The notes under the pieces: generated by a model
Databases searched by the model: none
What the model saw: only the letters and a program-made list of their open reading frames with translations
What the model was told of the DNA's origin: nothing
In this document: one piece after another, positions 1 through 6,126 of the stretch
How the letters are laid out: each line of letters opens with the position of its first letter
How positions within the stretch are numbered: position 1 is the stretch's first letter
Made by a program: the position numbers and the translations under genes
Assembly (NCBI GenBank): GCA_013205335.1
Contig: JABMNB010000250.1
Span: 1-9,725 of the forward strand
From: Rhodospirillales bacterium
Lineage (GTDB): Bacteria > Pseudomonadota > Alphaproteobacteria > Reyranellales > Reyranellaceae
Length of the DNA: 9,725 bases
Direction of reading: 5' to 3'

Positions 1-657
1 CAGGATCTGGGCCTGGATGGTGACGTCGAGCGCGGTCGTCGGCTCGTCGGCGATCAACAGCGCCGGCCGGCAGACCAGCGCCATGGCGATCATCGCGCGC
101 TGGCGAAGACCGCCGGACAGTTCGAAGGGATAGGTCCTGAGCGCGCGCTTGGGATCGGGAAAGCCCACCATGCGGAGCATGTCGACGGTGAGCCCGTCGA
201 TCTCGGCGCGGCTGAGCTTGCGCCCGCCTTCGCCACCCTTACCCCCCAGCGGACCGCCGGGTTGCGCGCCGTGCAGCTCGACGGCCTCGCCGATCTGGTC
301 GCCCACCGTGTGAAGGGCCGACAGCGAGGTCATCGGTTCCTGGAAGATGATCGAGATCTGGCCGCCGCGGATACGTCGCATGGCCGGGCCGGAGCTGTCG
401 ATGCGGGCGATGTCGACGACGCCCTGGTTGACGCGCGGGTCCTGGAACAGGATAGAGCCGGAGGCGATGGTCGCGGTGCGCGGCAGCAGGCCCATGATCG
501 CCTGGCTGCAGACCGACTTGCCCGAGCCCGACTCGCCCACCAGGGCCACCGTGCCGCCGGGCGGAATGGAGAAAGACACCTTGTCGACGGCGCGCAGCAC
601 GCCTTCGTGGACGCCGAACTCGATCGTCAGATCCTCGACTCTCAGCAGATCGTTCAT
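1..657 (-). CDS. Oligopeptide/dipeptide-type ABC transporter ATP-binding protein (3' end outside window)
   Basis: This is the cytoplasmic ATPase of a peptide/nickel-family (Opp/Dpp/Yej-like) importer. The first 219 residues are present and the rest lies beyond the left edge. Visible motifs: Walker A GESGSGKS at 41-48, Q-loop IIFQEPMTSLS at 103-113, signature LSGGLRQR at 180-187 (usual form LSGGMRQR), and Walker B LLIADEPTTALD at 200-211, followed by the family-typical VTIQAQIL. The Q-loop to signature spacing is lengthened by a glycine-rich stretch at residues 130-145. The ATG at 657-655 is preceded by AGGAAGAG with 5 nt spacing and overlaps the stop of the upstream gene by 4 bp (ATGA). Because the C-terminal half is missing, a single-domain DppD/OppD-like protein cannot be told from a double-domain YejF/GsiA-like fusion. 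The ABC assignment is firm; the substrate is unknown. Confidence 0.93.
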   Translation of the reverse strand, partial: MNDLLRVEDLTIEFGVHEGVLRAVDKVSFSIPPGGTVALVGESGSGKSVCSQAIMGLLPRTATIASGSILFQDPRVNQGVVDIARIDSSGPAMRRIRGGQISIIFQEPMTSLSALHTVGDQIGEAVELHGAQPGGPLGGKGGEGGRKLSRAEIDGLTVDMLRMVGFPDPKRALRTYPFELSGGLRQRAMIAMALVCRPALLIADEPTTALDVTIQAQIL

Positions 658-1160
658 ACCGTCTCTTCCTGACCCGCCACCACGAGGCCCATGGACCTCA
701 GGTTCGCCTTCGTTGCGTCGCTGAGCGACAGCTGCGTCGCTTCGGCAGCTTCGGCTGCCCGCGCGACGATATCGTGAAAGCCCTCGAGCGAGGAATCGAC
801 CTTTACCAGCCTGCCGCCTGTCGAACCGACGGCAAGCTGCATCCAGCCATCCGTCCGATCGCGCTTGGTCGAAAAATAGCTGAGCTTCATCCGGTCGAGA
901 CGGGTCCATTCCACCAGCGTTCCGACCGGGCCGTCGGCGCAGAGCGTATCGGGGCCCAGCACGTAACGCGTCCGGTGGCGCAGCGCCGTGCGTATCAGAA
1001 AGAGCGCGAAAAGTCCGAAGCCTGCGAGGAGTATCGCCGCCAGCCAGACATTGACTTCAAGCAGCAGCAGCGGCGCAGCACACAGCACCACGCCCGTCGC
1101 CGCGCGCAAATAGTCTGCCACCAGCGTCTGCTGCGGATAGCGCAGATCGGCGGAATTCAC
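654..1160 (-). CDS. Small two-helix membrane protein with possible PH-like C-terminal domain, function unknown
   Basis: I do not recognise a named family. The 168-residue product has a short N-terminus, two hydrophobic stretches at about 17-35 and 38-58 (a helical hairpin), then a soluble part of about 100 residues. That part has alternating short hydrophobic strands (YVLGPDTLCADG, EWTRLDRMKLSYF, WMQLAV, GGRLVKVD) and a closing amphipathic, alanine-rich helix near 125-140. This layout resembles bacterial PH-like (bPH/DUF) membrane proteins, which is inference only. The start is GTG at 1160-1158, supported by AGGGAGGG five bases upstream; no ATG fits better. It lies 25 nt after the deacetylase-like gene, and its stop overlaps the start of the ABC ATPase gene (ATGA), so the two are probably translationally coupled. 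It could be an accessory of that transporter or an unrelated passenger. Confidence 0.75.
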   Translation of the reverse strand: MNSADLRYPQQTLVADYLRAATGVVLCAAPLLLLEVNVWLAAILLAGFGLFALFLIRTALRHRTRYVLGPDTLCADGPVGTLVEWTRLDRMKLSYFSTKRDRTDGWMQLAVGSTGGRLVKVDSSLEGFHDIVARAAEAAEATQLSLSDATKANLRSMGLVVAGQEETV

Positions 1161-1165
1161 CCGCG

Positions 1166-1173
1166 CCCTCCCT
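1166..1173 (-). promoter_or_regulatory. Strong ribosome binding site deciding a GTG start
   Basis: On the minus strand this reads AGGGAGGG, five bases before the GTG at 1160. It lies in the 25-nt gap after the deacetylase-like gene, the longest gap in the leftward gene row. It supports the GTG start of the small membrane protein and suggests independent translation initiation there, unlike the coupled junctions further upstream. Confidence 0.6.
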
Positions 1174-1185
1174 CAAGCCTGGCCA

Positions 1186-1938
1186 TCATGGGCCGAACAG
1201 CACACGCGCCGGACGCACACGGAGGTTCTCCAGCGTTTTCATTTTTTCCCACAATGACCTTAGGAAATCCCACGCCCCGGCGTCCATCGCAAGATGGTGA
1301 CTGAGTATGCCGACCGGCTCTCCGCCACCGCTGCGCGCCTGGGCGAGGGATGTCACCAGCCCGGCGAGGACGGCTTGTTCGCCCGCGAAGGCGCGGCCGC
1401 CCCTCCAGTCAATCAGGTCGACATGGGTATTGACCTGCAGCAGGCCGCGTACCGGATGGACGCGCAGGCGGGGGCCGAAGGTCGAGAGCCCGCGATAGCC
1501 GATCTCCGGCAGCGTCGGCACGAGCACCGGCGCAATTCGGTTCCACGGCGGCACCATGACGGCGAGCGCACGTGGGCCGAACAGGCGCTCGAGCGCCATC
1601 CAGCCTGTGGCGAGTTCGCCCAGGGTCAGCATGGCCGGCCGCTGCAGGCCGAGCTCGATCTTCTTTTCCGGGGCAACCGCATGATTGGTATGGACATAGC
1701 CGTGCTGCAGCACGTCGACGCCGGGTTCATCGGCGAGACGGGCAGCCAGCGCGGAAGTGGCATGCGCCGGCACCACCGCAAGCGCGAGCGGCGTTTGCGT
1801 GTCGCGAACGATCGCGAGAAGGCGATCGAGAGAAGGTCCTGCATCGACGGCATCGTCGTCGCGCCACCACAGTTCGGCCGTGCGGCCGGCATCGCGCCAG
1901 CGCGCGGCCTCGTCGGCGAGCGCCTGCCAGCTGCTCAT
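1186..1938 (-). CDS. Polysaccharide deacetylase-like protein (NodB/CE4-type fold, diverged)
   Basis: This 250-residue protein resembles a diverged NodB-homology (carbohydrate esterase 4) domain, a family whose members remove acetyl groups from glycans using a metal held by Asp and His. Visible in order: WWRDDDAV at 24-31 (equivalent to the TFDD motif 1), QHGYVHTNH at 78-86 (H79 and H83 as the H-x-x-x-H metal pair), VPPWNRI at 129-135 in place of the usual RPPYG-like motif 3, a GYRGLSTFG strand, and LSHH at 212-215 near the end as the late catalytic His motif. No signal peptide is evident, so action in the cytoplasm is likely, perhaps on a lipid-linked or nucleotide-linked intermediate. The ATG at 1938 overlaps the stop of the upstream glycosyltransferase (ATGA); a longer frame upstream merely shadows that gene. 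The fold is fairly secure. Deacetylase activity and the substrate are inferred. Confidence 0.82.
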   Translation of the reverse strand: MSSWQALADEAARWRDAGRTAELWWRDDDAVDAGPSLDRLLAIVRDTQTPLALAVVPAHATSALAARLADEPGVDVLQHGYVHTNHAVAPEKKIELGLQRPAMLTLGELATGWMALERLFGPRALAVMVPPWNRIAPVLVPTLPEIGYRGLSTFGPRLRVHPVRGLLQVNTHVDLIDWRGGRAFAGEQAVLAGLVTSLAQARSGGGEPVGILSHHLAMDAGAWDFLRSLWEKMKTLENLRVRPARVLFGP

Positions 1939-3083
1939 GGCGCCACCATCTGCCTGAGGGCCGCGACCGTGGCCGCGGCGCCGCGCGCATCGACCGGCGG
2001 GAAACTGCGGATCGAGGGACCCGCCCACGCTCTCGCTATGGCCGCCGCAAGGCTTGCCGGCGTGAGCTCGCCGGGCGCAACGGCTCCCACCATGCCGCGC
2101 TCGACCAGAACGCGGGCGCGGTCCGCCTGCTCGGTCTCGCGTGCCGTGCCGAATGGCACCAGCACGGCACGATCGCCGTGGCAGAGCGTCTCGACCACGG
2201 TGTTGTATCCCGCCTGCGAGATCGACAGCGCCGCATTGCGCAGCAGCGACGGAAAGTCGGCGCGCACCGGCTCGACGATGATGCCCTCGCCCGCCGACGC
2301 CGCGAGCGCCGCGCGATCGCGGTCCGGCATGTTTGGCCCGACAAGCACGCGCCACCTGCGGTCGGCCAGCGCCGTCAGCGGTCGCGCCGCGATGGCCGCG
2401 TGCAGGAGCGGCGCGCCGACGGCGCCGCCGCCGGCCGACACGATCACCTCGCCCTTGCCGACGGGCAGCTCGGGAACGTCTGCGGACTCCGAATCGGAAA
2501 CGTAGCCGGTGTAGAGCGCCCGGGCCTGGATGTCGGGCCAGCCCGGGAAACTGTCGCCGAGACGCACCAGGGCCGGATCGGCGTGGACCAGCACGGCGTC
2601 GAACGCTTCGAAGGTCTGCACCATCTCGTCGACACGCGCCGGCGAGGCGGTGCGGCGCAGCACGTCGCGGATGGACGAGACGATCCACGGCGCCGAGGGC
2701 CTGTCCTGCGCCGCCTCGAGCAGCGGCAGCAGCTCGAAGCGAAGCTGCGTGCGGCCGAACGGGAACTGTTCGGTCAGCAGGATGTCGGGCGCCTCGGCCT
2801 CGAACAGATCGAGCAGTTGCTGCGTGCGCGTCGCGCGAAAGGCCTCGTCGAGTGGCGTGCCGTCGAGCTGCGCCAGGTCCTTCAGACCCGCATCGGCGGC
2901 GCGCACCGGCGGCAGTTGATGCAGCCGGGCGCCGCCCAGCGCCAACCCGTCGACCGGCGCGCCGCCCGAGACCAGCAGGACGTCGAAGCCGCCCGCCGCC
3001 AGCGCGCGCGCCAGGGTCGCGGCGCGGCGCAGGTGGCCGATACCCAGCAGGTGCTGCACGTAGAAGAAGACGCGCGCGGTCAT
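1935..3083 (-). CDS. MurG-like glycosyltransferase, COG4671-type (copy 2, 382 aa)
   Basis: This is a GT-B fold enzyme of the type usually called 'predicted glycosyltransferase' (COG4671), related to MurG and GT28. It should move a sugar from a nucleotide donor to an unidentified acceptor on the cytoplasmic side. Visible features: an N-terminal strand and glycine loop, FFYVQHLLGIGH, with GIGH at 14-17 followed by LRR; a TEQFPFGR segment at 104-111; the domain linker to VIVSAGGGAVG around 213-223; and the donor-site motif SQAGYNT at 289-295 followed by VVETL. Alpha/beta alternation covers the full length, which is normal for the family. The ATG at 3083 has AAGG five bases upstream and overlaps the phosphatase stop (ATGA). 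Its own stop overlaps the deacetylase-like start in the same way. It shares its fold with the gene at 6127-7419, but the two are clearly diverged and probably use different acceptors or donors. The sugar is unknown. Confidence 0.88.
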   Translation of the reverse strand: MTARVFFYVQHLLGIGHLRRAATLARALAAGGFDVLLVSGGAPVDGLALGGARLHQLPPVRAADAGLKDLAQLDGTPLDEAFRATRTQQLLDLFEAEAPDILLTEQFPFGRTQLRFELLPLLEAAQDRPSAPWIVSSIRDVLRRTASPARVDEMVQTFEAFDAVLVHADPALVRLGDSFPGWPDIQARALYTGYVSDSESADVPELPVGKGEVIVSAGGGAVGAPLLHAAIAARPLTALADRRWRVLVGPNMPDRDRAALAASAGEGIIVEPVRADFPSLLRNAALSISQAGYNTVVETLCHGDRAVLVPFGTARETEQADRARVLVERGMVGAVAPGELTPASLAAAIARAWAGPSIRSFPPVDARGAAATVAALRQMVAP

Positions 3084-3673
3084 GGGGCGCCTTCGAGGGG
3101 CACGTTCAGCCGGTCGATCGTGACGCAGCCCTCATCGTGAGCCACGAAGAAATGCAGGCAGCGCCAGTCGAGCTTGTGCGGCGGCCGGCCCAGCATGTTC
3201 CAGCCGGTCGCCAGCGCCAGCAGGGCGCGGATCGCTGCCTTGTGCGACACGGCGACCACGGGCTCCGCGAGCGTCGAACTCCAGTGCGACAGGCGGGCCA
3301 TCGCCGCGCGGGGCGACTCCCCGCCCGGCGGCTGGAAGTCGAGTCCGGCCGCCTCTGCGGTCGCGAAGGCCTCGCCGCCCGTCGCGCGCAGCTCCTGGAT
3401 CGTCAACCCCTCCCACAGGCCGAAGCTCATTTCGCGCAAGAGGGAGTCGATGCCGACCGGCAACGAAGGCTGGACCAGTTCGGCCGTGCGGCGCGCCCGC
3501 TGCAGCGGGCTGCTCACCCGTTTCCAGCCATCGGCAGGCGCAGGCAGGCGCCAGCGCCGCGCGGCCGCCTCGCCTTCGCGGCTGAGACAGGTATCGGTGA
3601 GGCCCTGCAGCCGGCCGTCGGCATTCCAGGCGGTCGGCGCGTGACGCAGCAGGGCGAAGGGCACGGCCCTCAT
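3080..3673 (-). CDS. Histidine phosphatase family protein (phosphoglycerate mutase-like)
   Basis: This is a 197-residue member of the histidine phosphatase superfamily, whose members transfer phosphate through a phosphohistidine. The nucleophile motif is LLRHAPTAWN at 8-17, with R10 and H11, and Ala where most members have Gly (RHG). Other core residues are visible: R59 in SSPLQRARRTAE, E81 in REMSFGLWEG, a PGGES loop at 116-120, and the second catalytic His, H144, in VSHKAAIRALL, where Lys-Ala replaces the common Gly-Gly. Length and motif order fit an active, compact CobC/PhoE-like phosphatase. The ATG at 3673 is preceded by GAGGG with 5 nt spacing and overlaps the upstream GT4 stop (ATGA). 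Both ends are coupled to glycosyltransferases, so its substrate is probably a sugar phosphate or phosphorylated glycan rather than phosphoglycerate. That substrate is inferred from context alone. Confidence 0.88.
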   Translation of the reverse strand: MRAVPFALLRHAPTAWNADGRLQGLTDTCLSREGEAAARRWRLPAPADGWKRVSSPLQRARRTAELVQPSLPVGIDSLLREMSFGLWEGLTIQELRATGGEAFATAEAAGLDFQPPGGESPRAAMARLSHWSSTLAEPVVAVSHKAAIRALLALATGWNMLGRPPHKLDWRCLHFFVAHDEGCVTIDRLNVPLEGAP

Positions 3674-4812
3674 CGCTGCCCTCGTCGTCGCAATCCCGGA
3701 AGGGTCGCCAGCGCCGATGCCAGGGCGTGCGCGGCCGCGCGCTCGTCGTGGTGTGCGGCCACGCGTGCGGCGGCCGCGACACCCAGACGCGCACGCTCGG
3801 CCGGCGCTTCCAGCAGGCGTGCCACGGCGGCAGCGAACGATGCGGCATCGCCGATCGGCGTCAGCAAGCCCGTGACACCATCGGCCACGACCGCTGGCAC
3901 GCCGCCGGTGCGGCCGGCGATCACCGGCAAGCCGGCCGCCTGGGCTTCGAGAAAGGCCATGCCGTAGGCTTCGTTGATCGCGGGCCAAAGGTAAAGGTCC
4001 GCAGAAGCGTAGAGCGCCGGCAGTTCCGCATGCGGCACGGCGCCGGCAAAGCGCACGCGCGACCCGAACGGCGCCATCAGCGCCTCGATCTCGCCGCGCG
4101 CCGGACCGTCGCCGACCAGCAGGGCCCGCCACTCGCGGTCCTTCAGCAAGGCGAAGGCGCGAGCCAGCACGCGATAGGAGTCGAGCTTGTCGCGCGTACG
4201 CATCATGCCGACGCTGAGCAACAGCGGCGGCTGGGCGGTCTCGCGGCGCGCCCGATCAGGCCCTGAGAACGGGCGGAACGGCGCGACATCGATGAACGGC
4301 GGCAGCCAGACCTGGCGGGCGCCGGGGCGCAGCCGCGCCTTCACCCCCGCCATGTCGCGCGGATTGACGGTCAGCACGAGGTCGGCCGCCGCCAGCGCCC
4401 GTTCGACGGCGCGGTGGCCCAGGCGAGTCGGCCCCTGGGCGCGGCGCGGCGCATGCGAGGCCTCGACGATCACATAGGGAAGGCCGAGCGCCCGCGTCAC
4501 CACCGGCCCCAGCCAATCGGGCTTGCGGTAGTAGCAGTGATAGGTGACCCAGAGATCGAAGCGCTCCGGATGATGCGCCGGCAGCGCCCGCCAGCGCGCG
4601 ATCACCCGCGCCGCCTGCGCGCGGCCGCGCCGCTCGAGCCAAAGATGCTCCGCAACCGGCGGAGCGCCGGGCGCGACGCGGCTCGCGGCCGGCATCGCCA
4701 CCCTGTGGCCCAGCCGTTCGAGCAGACGGACCAGGCCGCGCGCCATCTCGCGGTCGCCGGAAGGAACGGGACTATCGGGCGGCTTCAGCGGCGTGTGCAG
4801 CAGCACGCGCAT
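3670..4812 (-). CDS. GT4 family glycosyltransferase (copy A, 380 aa)
   Basis: This is a retaining GT-B glycosyltransferase of family GT4 that should use a nucleotide sugar in the cytoplasm. The N-terminal domain begins MRVLLHTPLKPP and carries a PSGDREMARGLVRLL segment at 17-31. The C-terminal donor domain shows LLSVGMMRTRDKLD at 198-211 (R205 and K209 as likely phosphate-binding residues), VGDGP at 233-237, and the E-x7-E motif NEAYGMAFLEAQAAG at 280-294 with E281 and E289, followed by LPVIAG and DGVTGLL. The ATG at 4812 is chosen because GGAG lies 5 nt before it. A GTG six bases upstream would form a GTGA overlap, but its G belongs to that ribosome binding site. The gap to the upstream gene is 2 nt, and its stop overlaps the phosphatase start. 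The family is certain; the sugar and acceptor are unknown. Confidence 0.93.
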   Translation of the reverse strand: MRVLLHTPLKPPDSPVPSGDREMARGLVRLLERLGHRVAMPAASRVAPGAPPVAEHLWLERRGRAQAARVIARWRALPAHHPERFDLWVTYHCYYRKPDWLGPVVTRALGLPYVIVEASHAPRRAQGPTRLGHRAVERALAAADLVLTVNPRDMAGVKARLRPGARQVWLPPFIDVAPFRPFSGPDRARRETAQPPLLLSVGMMRTRDKLDSYRVLARAFALLKDREWRALLVGDGPARGEIEALMAPFGSRVRFAGAVPHAELPALYASADLYLWPAINEAYGMAFLEAQAAGLPVIAGRTGGVPAVVADGVTGLLTPIGDAASFAAAVARLLEAPAERARLGVAAAARVAAHHDERAAAHALASALATLPGLRRRGQR

Positions 4813-4814
4813 GA

Positions 4815-6113
4815 TCACTCCGCAGCGCGTGCGGCAGCCGTGTCCCCGACGCGTCGGCCCTGGAGCGCCGATGCGATCCATTCGACGCCGGCCTCATAGG
4901 AAAAGCGCGTACGCACCACTTCGCCGGCACGCCCCGCCAGCCGACGGCGCAAGGCGGGATCGGCGATCATGCGGCCGAGCGCCAGGCCCAGCTCGCGCGG
5001 TGCGGCGGGCGGCACGAGCAGGCCGGTCTCGCCATCCTCGACGAACTCGCCGATGGCCGCCGCCTGCGTCGACACGAGAGGCAAGCCCTGATGCGCGGCC
5101 TCCATCAGCACGTTGGGCAGCCCGTCCTGGTCGCCGTCGGCGGCCTTCTTGCTGGCCAGGACGAAAAGATCGGCGCGGGCCAGCGCCGCGAACACGGCCT
5201 TCTGGGACTGGCCGCCGTGCCAGACACAGCGATCGGCGATGCCGAGCGACGCGGCCTGCGCCTTCAGCGCATCGGACAGCTCACCCGCGCCGACATGCTC
5301 GAACCGCCAGTGCAGAGCGGCCGGCAGCGAGGCCAGCGCATTCAGGAGATCGTCGTAACCCTTTTTCTCGACCTTGCGGCCGACCGAGAGGATCACGACG
5401 GGATCGGCCGGGTCCGAGCCGTCGCGCGGCGGCCGCGCGGGCGGTGGCGGCGGCAGATGGGCGAAGTCGAGCCCGTGATAGACCAGCCGCAGCTTGTCCT
5501 GCCCATCGGCGGCCTCACGGGACGACTTTGGCGCCAGCTCCCTGAGCCGCTGAAGGCCGACATTGGTGCAGGTCACCAGCCAGGCGCAGTCCGCGAGCTT
5601 TTCCCGGACGTCCCAGGACTCGCTGGTCCAGATGTCCTTGGCATGGGCCGACACGCTCCACGGCAGGCCGCGCAGGGTGGCGGCGTAGCGCGTCACCGAC
5701 GCGGGCGTGTGCAGGAAATGAGCGTAGAGCCGCTCGATCGTGTCCGGCAGTTCGGCCGCCAGCACCAGTGCCTGGCCCCAGCGCCGCACGCGATTGGACG
5801 TGCGGTCGCGCTGGAGGTCGGCGAGGAACTTGGCGCGGGCCGCGGCGTAACCGGGCAAACGGCGCGCTTTCAACCAGGCCGAGAACACGCGCCGCGGGTC
5901 GTCCTTCAGATATTCCGGCAGATAGACGACACGGGCCGCGACGCGATCGTGGACGGGATGGCGTGCCTTGTCGGTCGGACGGCGCATCGACCACAGTTCG
6001 AGCGCAATGCCTTGCGCCTCGAGGCCCGCGATCTCCTGGGCGATGAAGGTCTCGGAGAGGCGCGGCCAGCCCTTCAGGATGACCGCGACCGTTGGTCCGT
6101 CTTTTTGCGACAT
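4815..6113 (-). CDS. GT4 family glycosyltransferase (copy B, 432 aa, WcaL-like type)
   Basis: This is a second GT4 enzyme, of the exopolysaccharide/colanic-acid (WcaL-like) type by its opening KGWPRLSETFIAQEI at 14-28. The middle shows YAHFLHTPASVTRYAA and SAHAKDIW (155-162), typical acceptor-side segments of this type. The donor domain has ILSVGRKVEKKGYDDLL at 241-257 (R246, K250/K251), HVGAGEL at 273-279, and DGDQDGLPNVLMEAAHQGLP at 327-346. There Asp330 replaces the first Glu of the E-x7-E motif and E338 is kept, a change also seen in other members of this type. A proline-rich linker, PPPPPARPPR, at 221-230 joins the two domains. The ATG at 6113 is preferred. An in-frame ATG at 6209 would add 32 unrelated residues and overlap the upstream gene by more than 80 bp. 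The start lies 13 nt after the upstream stop with only a weak GGA-type ribosome binding site. The sugar specificity is unknown. Confidence 0.92.
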   Translation of the reverse strand: MSQKDGPTVAVILKGWPRLSETFIAQEIAGLEAQGIALELWSMRRPTDKARHPVHDRVAARVVYLPEYLKDDPRRVFSAWLKARRLPGYAAARAKFLADLQRDRTSNRVRRWGQALVLAAELPDTIERLYAHFLHTPASVTRYAATLRGLPWSVSAHAKDIWTSESWDVREKLADCAWLVTCTNVGLQRLRELAPKSSREAADGQDKLRLVYHGLDFAHLPPPPPARPPRDGSDPADPVVILSVGRKVEKKGYDDLLNALASLPAALHWRFEHVGAGELSDALKAQAASLGIADRCVWHGGQSQKAVFAALARADLFVLASKKAADGDQDGLPNVLMEAAHQGLPLVSTQAAAIGEFVEDGETGLLVPPAAPRELGLALGRMIADPALRRRLAGRAGEVVRTRFSYEAGVEWIASALQGRRVGDTAAARAAE

Positions 6114-6126
6114 CAGCGTCCGAAAA

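Noticed and set aside
1186..2688. A longer 500-residue version of the deacetylase-like protein starting at 2688
   Set aside because: The added part is Arg/Gly/Ala-rich shadow sequence inside the upstream glycosyltransferase. The ATG at 1938 forms a clean ATGA junction and starts the recognisable domain.
1294..3967. Long open frames on the plus strand (1294-2505, 1572-3140, 2333-3967) opposite the glycosyltransferase, deacetylase-like and phosphatase genes
   Set aside because: They are Arg/Ala/Gln-rich, carry no recognisable motif, overlap each other, and lie antisense to genes with clear catalytic motifs. This is the usual product of high-GC codon bias.
3080..4132. A longer 350-residue phosphatase starting at 4132
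   Set aside because: The extension runs inside the GT4 gene in another frame. The ATG at 3673 has a good ribosome binding site and directly precedes the RHA motif strand.
4813..4881. An upstream start at 4881, or a GTG at 4818, for GT4 copy A
   Set aside because: The first adds unrelated residues that overlap GT4 copy B. The GTG sits inside the GGAG that serves the ATG at 4812, which begins the standard N-terminal strand.
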